A stretch of 57,942 nt of DNA from Oidiodendron maius Zn. Lineage: Eukaryota; Ascomycota; Leotiomycetes; Myxotrichaceae. Below the pieces are notes generated by a model. It saw only the letters and a program-made list of their open reading frames with translations. It ran no database searches and was not told where the DNA came from. Of the stretch, positions 9,051 through 18,460 are shown one piece after another; positions within the stretch are counted from its first letter, which is position 1, and every line of letters starts with the position of its first letter. The stretch covers positions 1 through 57,942 of the forward strand of contig KN832915.1 of assembly GCA_000827325.1 (NCBI GenBank), written 5' to 3'. The translations under genes were made by a program, and so were the position numbers.

Positions 9051-11720
9051 TCAGGACCCCTTTATACTTGTCGGTCGGTCGTAACCGCACTCGTGTGGGG
9101 CCCGGCTAAATGTTATCGGGCACTTCGAACAGCCCTCACTTGTCTGATAACTGTGTTCTACCTCAATCCTCATTTGCCGACGAGGTGCTTTCCGGCCAGT
9201 CAGCCATTCAAATTGTGCAATACCCTGTTCAGGCAAGATCTCAAGACCATCCACAATAACCCAGCGCTGTCCCGTTTGTTTACGTAGATTCCGAACTGCC
9301 CGTAGAAATGGCGTGTTTAAGGGCCAGTATGCCATCTAGAAGGTAAAATAAACACAGGGGTCTCGTACTAGGCCTATGTTGCAAAGTTCACTTACCTCTA
9401 TGACCAACCCTCCAGAAGGGCTCGAGAGCCAATGTAAAGGAATTCCAACATCTCGAAACCCATATGCAGGGATACAAGATACGATAATTGTGGCAGGATT
9501 TAGATTGGTAGGCCATGGATCCTCTATACAGCCAAGAACGTTCACCTCCTGGGTCTTCCTCCCTTCCCTCGTTAGCCATGATCTGAAATGATTCGCCACG
9601 TTCTCGGCATTCTCGAGTGTTCTGTTGTAAAGCAGGACTTGGCGGCAGCCCAATTGCAAGAGTGCATATATAGCCGCACGGGCCATGCCTCCAGCACCAA
9701 TCACCAATCCAGTAGTTTTGGAAGGTTGGATGACATTCCTAGGAGCCAGGTTGCGCGTTATACAAGTTAATAAGCCGGCCCAATCTGTATTGTCCCCATA
9801 AAACCCGATGACGGGCCCCGCTCGGCCGCGATGGGCTATCTGGCTGCGAAGAGGGAGTTCTTCACCATCTTTGGACGCTCGGAGAGGTATCAGCGTGTTG
9901 ATGGCCCCAATATTCTGGGCGTGAACACTCGTCGCAGCGACCTTCTCCAGAAAGGATACTTTAAACGGCCAGCTAATAATAGCGCCTCCGAAGTGAGTAT
10001 CTTGTGAGACCTTCCAGATATCCGATATTGATGTCGTGACATACTTTCGATTATCATGTCTTAACCCACAGATTCGGTACGCAGCATTGTACATCGCTGG
10101 GGCGAGACTCTGGGAAACACCAGCACCAAAAACATAGAAATGGAGAGGGTCAAAAACTTTCCTATCGAACAATTCATCCATGATATCCTTTGCGGTGATA
10201 TGGTGATTTAACCCGGTACTTTCAGCAGACCAGAGATGGTTGACTGGTGTCAAGGTAGTATTTGATAACACTGATTCCTTTCCCAGCTCTCCAATATTAT
10301 AGGCTATTAGTACAGGCCTTGGACTAGGCAGTGACTGTATTCGTCTTTTGAACTCTCGCAAGTCGTCGTTGTCGCCAGCAGAGAGAGCAGACTGGGTAAG
10401 TTGTACAACATCACAGCCAAGTTGCGCCGCCTTCTTATATTTGGCCAGGCGATCGTGTCCAAGCCAGGCTCGTCCATCTGGTGCCATCTGAAAAGAGTAA
10501 CCTATGATCCTTGTGCGGCCTTTAGCGCTAATGATATGTCGCAGCTGCTCCACTTCATCATCAATGTCAATGACCAGAAATTCGACCCCTGAACGAAGTC
10601 CTTGAAGCATCAGACTATACCGAATCGAGTCTCGGTCTGTCTTTGTGGCATGACTCCATATATTTGCAAGCGCATCTTGGTCCACTTGATATATGATTGG
10701 AACGCCTACATTTCTCCTGATAGACGCTATGTGGTGGCGAGTTTGAGACAGGGCATCCTTGGAAAAAGCATCAATTTTGAGAATAACTGCATCTTCGCAC
10801 GACTCAAGACTCCCTACATCAAACTTGGGACTCGAGATCTCAGAGAGGCAAAGAGTTACTGCAAATGTGTACAGCCGCTCTTCAATTGGAACGTAAGACA
10901 GTGCAAAAGGTGTTGCAAGGTTGGCACTAGGAGGTGGCAGGCCCAATATGTGACGGACAAAGGAGCAAAAGTCTTCTTTGGCAGCTTTCAACTTGAAAGG
11001 GTAGTTGGGTGAACGCCTGTCAGGGTATCCCCCCTCGCCGTATATCTCGCAATTATCATCATAGAGATTATAATATTCAAAGTTTGAACAGATTTCATGT
11101 GTAGGATCGCCGCGTGCCATGAGTTGGGCTTCAGTGTCACCTAGTCGCAAGAGGGTTCTAATGTGATCCATGTTTCGAACAACATGGATTACGGGATTGG
11201 TTCCGCAAAGCTCTCTAAGATATGCTTGCACTTCAGCCGCTAGGCTTCCTAGTCCACATTCTATAACACACCTCCTTCGATTCCTGTCGAGCATGGCTTT
11301 TATCACTTCAATATTCTTCTTGTGAAATGCCTGGCTTCCTGTTTCATGCAAATATTGGGCCCTCGTCGTTCCCGTCATCTCTTCGAAATATTGGTCCTCC
11401 GTAACAAAGCGCCACTGCAGTTCTGCCGACGCAATGAATCCCAATGAGCGCTTCCCACTTCCACGGAGGCCGATAAGGATGATGGACGCATCGGCTGCAA
11501 ACAACCGGCTAGCAGGCACATCGGGAAGAGGAAGGCAGGATCGAGGTTCGTCATGGGTCGGGAAAATATCGATGCCAGGAGAGTCATCGCCGATGCTCCT
11601 TTTCAGATGCGATGATAGTGGCTGGGATCTCCCATCGATGATAGGACCAGATGATAGTAGAGCCATTGTTGCGTGGATTGGGTCGCGTCTGACAGCAAAT
11701 CTGCTGGCGACTTCCACCAC
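9051..11720 (-). CDS. qutR: quinate pathway repressor, QutR/QA-1S type
   Basis: Represses quinate genes by binding and inactivating the activator QutA; evolved from the last three domains of the AROM pentafunctional enzyme. Two exons (9396-11720, 9051-9335) with a 59-nt intron give 869 residues. Domain order is shikimate-kinase-like (P-loop-like GLRGSGKRS near residue 86), a degenerate type I dehydroquinase-like region, and a shikimate-dehydrogenase-like region with GAGVSQSLAPAMYN, ISWPFKVSF, GDNTDWAG, GAGGMARAAIYALLQLG and the terminal AYWPLNTP...LPEQGIAQFEWLTGR block. The P-loop has Arg where kinases have Thr or Ser, in keeping with a regulatory rather than catalytic role. It is divergent from qutA over 401 bp, as qa-1S and qa-1F are in Neurospora. 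Unlike its partner it has no stop. Confidence 0.9.
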
Positions 11721-12121
11721 GAATGCTGCCCGTAAATGCTAGCCCCAGCCCAGCTTGGACGGAAGGGCAGAAAGACTGCCTTAGGGGACCTGTGTGAACG
11801 AGCTGCAAGGTATTCTAGAGGTTGTTGAGATGTTGAAGGAAAGAAGAGTAGGACGTCGGCGATGCTGCGGCAAAGATCAAAGCCGAGGATCTTGAGTCCC
11901 TTACCTAAGCTTTCGAGGCCAATCGTGACGACGCATAGCCACATCACCACCACTACCAAATCACTTCAATTGCTAGTCTTCATGTGAGGCCTGTGGGTTA
12001 TTATTTATTCAATCCTATTACTCGAATCCAGCCGATGCCATGACGGTGGCGAGGCGGCACTTCGCTCGTTTTCCCCATTTCCTCTCTTCTGTCGCCGCAG
12101 CTGGACCTTTCCCCCACCAAA
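11721..12121. promoter_or_regulatory. shared qutR-qutA divergent promoter
   Basis: These 401 bp separate the two divergently read regulator genes. A CT-rich tract (12070-12115) precedes the qutA start, as in many fungal promoters. A candidate activator site is listed separately. Confidence 0.6.
11995..12010 (+). promoter_or_regulatory. possible degenerate QutA/QA-1F operator
   Basis: GGGTTATTATTTATTC agrees with 13 of 16 positions of the published activator consensus GGRTAARYRYTTATCC as I recall it. It lies 112 bp before the qutA start. The match is imperfect and AT-rich, so chance is quite possible. Confidence 0.3.
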
Positions 12122-14695
12122 ATGCAGTCCAACACCCGAAAACGAAAGCGCCAGGCAGGCTCGCAGTCTACTATGAGAGTGTCACGAGCGTGCCAAAGAT
12201 GCCGTCTTCGAAAATACAAATGCGATGGTGCTAATCCATGCTCTGCCTGCTCTTCTGCCGACCACCTGTGCCAATATGACCCCAGGTTTAGGAAAAGAGG
12301 ACTGGTTGAAGGCTACGTTCGCGGTCTCGAAAGGCTGCTCGGTCTAGCTGTGTCAAATGATCCCAATTTTGAAGAACTAGTCATTTCAATCCTGAAAAAC
12401 AGAGATGATAGCAGCGTTCCAATCAAGTCTCCGGCACACGGTTGGGCAATTGGCCGTGATAAGGGGACATTGCTTGGGTCGTGGAAGGACAGCGAGGTAG
12501 CAAAGGACGTAGAAGCTCTTATACCCGCTCTCGAGGCTCTGGATGCAGCCCCGTGGGCGATAGTGAGGCCAGACATAGACAGCAATGCGGCAACGGGTGT
12601 GGACGGGCCTCCTAGTGAGGACGTTGGCCCTGCGCAAGATCCAATCAATGTAGGAGACGACCAGACTCCGGATGCCCCTCAAGTTTTGTTCCCGGCTGCA
12701 TTCGAATCAGACATCACACCACAAACTATGGTGCACAGTCCCATCATGAGAGCAGAAACCCACTGGGTCGCGAATGCTCCATAGATGCAGTCGTCAGAGC
12801 GTCGGTCTTCCTTCGCAGCAACTCCAACGAGCCAACAGCCACAGCAGCCGGGGTTGCCTGATGACCTACAGCAAAACATTCTCCACGAGCCTTCATATCC
12901 TCGTTTCCATGTACCTCCAAAGCTTCCAAAACGAACTGGGAAGCTTCTTCAGGAGTACTTTTGCTCCACTCATTGCTGGTTACCAATCATCGGAAAACAT
13001 GATGTGCTCAGGCTTTCATATCAATATGATGCAAGATCCAATATCCCAAGGGTATCCCCATATCCAGGTGAATTCGCAGCTCTTTGGGCTCTCCTCGCAT
13101 ATCAGTCTTCTTACGAGCCGGAGAATTCACATGGGGCGCGTGGTGGAGCTACAGATCGCCGGGAACCCGCCAATACCTTATATATACATGCAAGGGCCTT
13201 CATACCTTCAGAGGACATGGAGTTCGAACTCGGCCACGTCCAAGCGCTCTTGCTTTTGGCACTATATAATGCTCGATTTGGCCAGTGGAGTGCTGCCTGG
13301 TTACTCTGTGGCCAAGCCGTACGGGTGGCCAGCGACTTAGGACTGGACAAGTTGTGCTCGCCAACGCATGCCGCAAGGCTGGGCCAACAAAACGTCGGGC
13401 ACGTTAGAAGGACGTTTGTGTTCCTCAGGTGCTTTATACTGGAGACCTTTCTCGCTGCGCGCTTGGGAAGGGCCCCACATCTCAGAGGAGAAGTTCTCCA
13501 ATCTGTCGATCTCGTAGAAGAGGACCTGCCAGAAGAATGGGAACTGTGGCAATCTCCTAATGTACGTAGTGATCAGGATATTTCTCTTAACCCCTCGTTT
13601 CTGATAAGCACTTTCAATCACCTTGTGGGGGTTATGAAGGTGTTGAATGACGTCGTGTGCGACCAATCGGATCCTCATGAATGGAAAACCCGATCCGACG
13701 AATACCATTCCCGGTTGTCGAGTGTTTTAGACAAATGTCGAGAAACATATTTGCCGAATTGGACGCAGCATCCCATGCCTCACCAAAGCATCTTGCAGCT
13801 AATGTACGTAACCACCGCAAGGCAAATAAGAACTCGATTATTACAGCTTCAGCCGCAGTCAACACCGAATGCTAGAACACCAGGTCTGGAGGATCTAACC
13901 CTACAATTTCGAAGTTGTTATGAGGCTTTCCAAACTGGCCAGTTTCCTCCAGTGGTTGAATATTTTATGTATTCTGCCTTCCATGAAGTATGTGCGACGC
14001 ACATAATTTCCGGCCTAGGCCCATCATCTGAATGCCAATTGTTAAGGAAAGCTTTGTACGATATTGCACTTCTTGGAACCGGCCAAGCATGTCGGGAATT
14101 AGAAACGGAGATGCACCCAGATGGGCAGTTTGCCTCACGCCACCATATCACGCAACCGACTTTAGGCCACGGCCCATGGGGTTTTACTGGTCAGCCTATA
14201 ACATGTAGCTATAGCGAGAACGCTCTTGAATTTGGCGACGATATGGCGGATGTCGCCCGTACACTCCTCGATCTTCCCACCACCATATCAAAGCACGCAA
14301 GCTCACCAAATCCTGCGGAAGCCCAACAGAACTATCCGGATATAGCAAGCTCAAACCCACCGATTCAACCACTGCCGGATATTCTCGCTGCAGCTGAAAC
14401 CCTACAATCATCTCAGGGCCCAGAATTTGAAAGGGACCTTCAACCCTCTCTACCTAATAACACTTTGAATCCTCCTATTCCTACATGTGAAGATATTGAT
14501 GCTATATTTATTGGGCTGGCTCATTTGGATACAACTGAATGGTAAGCACTATCTGGCAATCTCCTACTTTGGTATATGGTGATTTAATATGATTATAGGT
14601 CTATCGGCTGGAGTGTTGGGCTTCGGGATCTGGGATTTACAAATGATACCAACTTTCGAGCCTTTTGTAACGATCAAGACAGAATGGGTGGTTAA
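12122..14695 (+). CDS. qutA: quinate pathway activator, QutA/QA-1F type, with in-frame TAG
   Basis: Zn2Cys6 transcription activator of the quinate genes. Two exons, 12122-14541 and 14599-14695, with a 57-nt intron; the total of about 838 codons matches the family length (about 820). The zinc cluster CQRCRLRKYKCDGANPC lies near residue 22, followed by a linker (VRGLERLLGLAVSNDPNFEELV). Further on are the fungal regulator region (STHCWLPIIGKHDVLRLSYQYD, GHVQALLLLALYNARFGQWSAAWLLCGQAVRVASDLGL) and a C-terminal block ending GWSVGLRDLGFTNDTNFRAFC that is typical of QutA. One TAG at 12782-12784 (codon 221) interrupts an otherwise open frame. Splicing it out would need a poor GTGCAC donor at 12731. 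The stop would leave only the DNA-binding domain, so the gene is probably newly inactivated unless TAG is read through. Confidence 0.85.
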
Positions 14696-15240
14696 TCGGC
14701 CTTAGAGACGCATCAGCCGGAGTCTTTACCCAGTTAAACTTTCTATCCACTAGACCATTGATTGCATCACCACGGACTGGGACGATCATGGGCTATGATA
14801 CATTCCCTAGCCTTCTGAGTTATAACGAGATTCATCATAGATGCTTATTGCCTAACAGATTGTTGGAATTCCGGCCTTTTTCCTAATCCTGTGATGGAAG
14901 CAAATTTGAGATTCCCGTGCTAGCTCATCTTGCGACTTTGTCTTGACTGCCGCGTAAGATTAACCCTTCTCTTACGTCCGACATTGCCACCTCCTCTGTC
15001 CAGAATAGCTAGGTATAGTCCTATTTCGGATAGTCGGAAGTAATCCACTGCCTGCTCGGATAGGGCCCGAAGGTTGGGGCAGGGATACACTCGCACTACT
15101 AGGCGTCGACTATTACAAATATTGATTACCCTGTGTAACTGCATCTAGACGCCCGTAAGTACTCTCCCTCTACACGCCCGAATCAACTGAAGCAAATTCT
15201 GCGCTTAAAAATGTATTACTTCGACCAATTAGAAGCATCG
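14696..15240. other. intergenic, no gene seen
   Basis: Region downstream of qutA. No conserved frame is recognised. The right end may include further decayed parts of the regulator relic that starts near 15240. Confidence 0.4.
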
Positions 15241-16040
15241 GATTTTTTCCTTCGCCATTGCCACTCATCATTACGATAGATATTGTCGATGGGGTGTCTT
15301 CCTTGTGGCGAATCCACCTTCGTGGGGGACGCGACTGGCTAACATCTATCGGTTACACCTGACACCACGTGGAAGACAACATTTTATATCAGATGTTCCG
15401 GTGTCTGGAGCTTGTAGGCCAGTCTCATGACCAGCTCATAGGATCTTATAGGCAGCTTCTGGAGGAGGAAAGTTTTGGGAAAGTCGCTACCTCTGCTTAT
15501 GACGGTCAAAGTAATCAGGTCTACCTGGAGAAACTATTTGGGATTACGAAGCCAATATTTGATGCAATTTCGACTATAAATCGTCTTACAGCAGAAAGCT
15601 ATGTTTCGACTGAGTGCTCTAGACAGAAATCCTCTTGCCGAACCCATGTACAGTTCGTTTTCCAAGCCCGACCGATGCATTGCAACGTTTTACTCTTCAT
15701 CATTCGTGCGCACTTTACTTTGCCTGTGTCATATATCACAAGCGCTCCCTTTAGCATTGCTCTCTCTCAGAAGTCAGTTTTGTCATGGAGCAGGGGCTTT
15801 ATCATCTTGAAGCAATCGCTGCGTTCGAATCCACTGCAAATCTGAACGTTGCTGGTCTTTTGTGGCCAGTGTACGTAATCTCAGCTGAAGCAGAGGAAAA
15901 ATCAAGGTACCGCGGCCACCGAACAGATCAAGAATGTTATCTTGGAAATGTGGCGACGGAACGATCTCTCAGCTCATCCTAGTAATATCTGTCGCCATGA
16001 AGTCATGGAGGATTTAGGTGTTGACCTTCTTCTCATCTAA
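15241..16040 (+). pseudogene. Zn2Cys6 regulator relic (C-terminal half), paralogue of 44704-46664
   Basis: The frames align segment by segment with the C-terminal half of the intact regulator at 44704-46664. Matching pairs are SLWRIHLRGGRDWLTSIG with SEWRIHVGAGREWLRSMG, NILYQMF with VVLYQLF, YLEKLFGITKPIFD with YLQRLFGVTKPILD, and EQGLYHLEAI with an identical stretch, then NVAGLLWPVYVISAEA. The end, DLGVDLLLI, matches ALGIDLLLV. A TGA at 15360-15362 and at least two frame changes (near 15600 and 15900) break it. The zinc cluster and N-terminal half are not found. It is a dead duplicate; the source family is Fungal_trans_2-type regulators. Confidence 0.8.
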
Positions 16041-16252
16041 AGGCGCTTGCAGATGCAGAATTTTCAGTGGAAACGTCGTTCTGCCGACGAAGGCTATGTA
16101 GATAAATTCATATTTCATTGTATTTCAATTGTGTTGATAGCTCGTCAGAGGTTAGGCGTTCAAAGATGGCTTTGCGGAATACAAGGAGGAAGGAAGTCCT
16201 TAGGCCAATGCTACAAACATTCGTACAAACCACAGGCAATACTTCCATCTAC

Positions 16253-17125
16253 TCAATCATCAAGACCGAGAAAACCAGAAATATCCTTATAATCATTCTG
16301 CCACAGACCGGGAGAGGCCCTGGGATATTGGGAGCGGAAACCTAGCATGGCCTGCGCGCGTTTCGACATCTGTCTGACGAGTTTCAGATCAACGAGGAAG
16401 GGGTAAGCTTCCTCAGGCGTGAGAAAGCTGGGCGTAAATGTGAACGCAGCACCGCGCCGACGCTGATCTGATTTGTTCTCTCCGCCGCCATGGCATATCT
16501 TGCCGCTGATGAAGAGTGCATCGCCCTTGTTCATCACCGCGGGAATGGTCATTTCATGCGTTCCACGGTCAGTAAAATCCGGCCATAGGTGGCTACCAGG
16601 GATGACCCGCGTGGCGCCGTTCTCCTCGGTGAAATCGGTGAGGGCAATCAGGAAGTTGATGGCAGCTTCTGGCCCAGAAGGCCCCATGGCGACCCACGGG
16701 TATTGGTTTTCCAGATCACGGTGCAGCGGTTGCACTTTGTTGCCCGGACCGATCTCGATGATCTGGGTCGTTTGCATCCAGTAATCACCAGAATCTGCTC
16801 GGATCATCTTGTCGGCGATCTGGTGCACGCGGGCATCGTCTAGCACCTCCTCTCGGAATGTCTTGCTAAGCGAGACAACGTTGGTGAGGCGCTTGGTCTG
16901 CACGCCGTGGAAGCTGGCGATCCATTCGTCGCCCTGCACTGAGCCGGGTTCCATCTTCTGCATGGCAGGCTCGATCTCGCTGTTGAATCGGTCGACTTGG
17001 TCCTGGGTGAGAAATTCTCGAAGGATCACGCCTCCGTCTTCCCGCACAATCTGCACAATCTCTTCCGCGGTAGCGTCTCTGGGGACACTCCGGAGTGTTG
17101 TGGTTTCGATGCGGGTGGGAGCCAT
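16253..17125 (-). CDS. PhyH-type Fe(II)/2-oxoglutarate dioxygenase
   Basis: Non-haem iron oxygenase of the phytanoyl-CoA dioxygenase family. Fungal relatives act on secondary metabolites (for example verruculogen synthase FtmOx1 and the meroterpenoid enzyme AusE); the substrate here is unknown. The 290-residue single-exon protein starts MAPTRIETTTLRSVP, and the iron ligands are visible: H-R-D in VQPLHRDLENQYPW (about residue 136) and the distal His in ISGKICHGGGENKSD. The 2-oxoglutarate-binding Arg is likely in QRRRGAAFTF. The segment LTDFTEENGATRVIPGSHLW is highly typical of the group. No mutation is seen. It is flanked by a regulator relic and a repeat and has no other biosynthetic neighbours, so it may be the last survivor of a metabolite cluster. 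Confidence 0.85.
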   Translation of the reverse strand: MAPTRIETTTLRSVPRDATAEEIVQIVREDGGVILREFLTQDQVDRFNSEIEPAMQKMEPGSVQGDEWIASFHGVQTKRLTNVVSLSKTFREEVLDDARVHQIADKMIRADSGDYWMQTTQIIEIGPGNKVQPLHRDLENQYPWVAMGPSGPEAAINFLIALTDFTEENGATRVIPGSHLWPDFTDRGTHEMTIPAVMNKGDALFISGKICHGGGENKSDQRRRGAAFTFTPSFLTPEEAYPFLVDLKLVRQMSKRAQAMLGFRSQYPRASPGLWQNDYKDISGFLGLDD

Positions 17126-17689
17126 TATTGATGATTCGGTGACGTGATTTTCGTGGTGGTAAGACCCGGAGTGGTTTTAATAGTTTCTGGATGAGAAAGG
17201 TAACGAGGCAGAATAGAAGTTATATACTGGGCTCTTGCTGAAAGAAATTCCCATCAACATTATCACGCAGGATATAACGTCCTACAGAGGGGGTGTTCGC
17301 GAGTTAGGCAATTGACAGCGAGACACCTCCTGGGGCTGCTTCTCTTCGGGTCGATGCGGCCTCGTCAGCGTCGTGCGGGGGTGAGACCTAATCGTGAGCT
17401 TCTCGGCTGTTCCAACAGCAACGTCCCCGATAATTTTCCATGCGGGTACGAAGTATTGCATTTGGATCTCTAATCCTACTAGGATATCATCGTAAACTGA
17501 TATGGCATAGATAGCCAGATCCCGGTCGATACAATGGAGCAAGTGTCACTTCTTTTATATATTGTGGAATATTCCCTTGACCACATGCGACACCGGCCCC
17601 ATTTCCATGTTCGATGCGCAACCGTAAGTTAAAGCAGCCTGATTATGTCCGCAGGTATAAAAAAATTAAATGAGCGAACAGCCCTGACC
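17126..17689. other. dioxygenase promoter region, no gene seen
   Basis: Upstream region of the dioxygenase gene. Only short frames without known motifs are present. Confidence 0.4.
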
Positions 17690-18460
17690 TAAGGATGGGA
17701 CATGCTGGACTACTGTGGGCCCAGCGCCACTGTTTTGTGCCAGCATGAGCATGCTCGGTGTGACCTGCCCATGCCATAGCCAGGATGTGTAATCAACTCG
17801 GCTCGATTGCCGCGATAATGAGACAGACCAGAGATGGGAGAAAGCCGGCTGCGAGATAGGGCGTACTAGCCCAGGCTACGAAATATCTCATGAGTCGAGA
17901 TCCTTCTTGGATCTTTTCCCGTAATATACCCCGAGTGGTTAAACCGGGAAAGTCCTGATGAGGCGGCTTCAATGCCGGCAGATGTGTTCAAACTTCACGC
18001 AATGATGAATAATAGGTCACTGAGACGTATTGTCGATCCGCTTGTGTAACTTGATAACATATCTGAGATACTTCCGTGGGCTTTCGTACCGGATAGCCTT
18101 AGTCCAGTGATACGTGTTATGAGCAACCATCATTATCCCAGTCGCAGAGAAATAGACTCGCCCTGACATTCCCGCCTCCTCGAGAGCTGCCCTCCTGGGT
18201 CCTTTCACCACAACATGGAGCAGCATCCTGCAACCGACGAAGGAAGAAAGTAGAAAACGGAGACACCATTTCCGCTCTATCATGCACGGAATTCTCTCTA
18301 AGGACTTGGGCGATTGACGCAGAGGCATGATGCGTTCCAGGACTCGTTTCGCTGAGAGGAGATCACTATGAAGGCTTTGTGGTCAGAGACTGAGCTGGCA
18401 TTGACGTCCCAAAGACCGTGGTGCCACTGTAGCTTGGACAAACATTGGGCCGTTCGAAGG
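17690..18460. repeat. rearranged dispersed repeat, copy 1
   Basis: Three blocks are shared with 38090-38830. Block C (17690-17812, with TGACCTGCCCATGCCATAG) matches the other copy in inverted orientation. Block B (17813-17965, with GCTACGAAATATCTC) matches in direct orientation. Block A (18018 to about 18400) matches inverted, including the shared stretch GGCGAGTCTATTTCT read on the minus strand. Taken as a whole, the unit is inverted relative to copy 2 but with block B flipped inside it. Identity by eye is about 65-80 percent. A short coding-like segment (R-V-Y-F-x-x-T-G-I-M) in block A is shared by both copies; its family is unknown. Confidence 0.65.

Noticed and set aside
12731-12784. 54-nt intron removing the QutA TAG
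   Set aside because: The donor would be GTGCAC, unlike the GTANGN or GTGAGN donors elsewhere in the window, and the segment looks coding; left as a test in the findings.
17282-17542. Minus-strand open frame of 86 codons upstream of the dioxygenase
   Set aside because: No motif, no splice partners and promoter position; likely chance.
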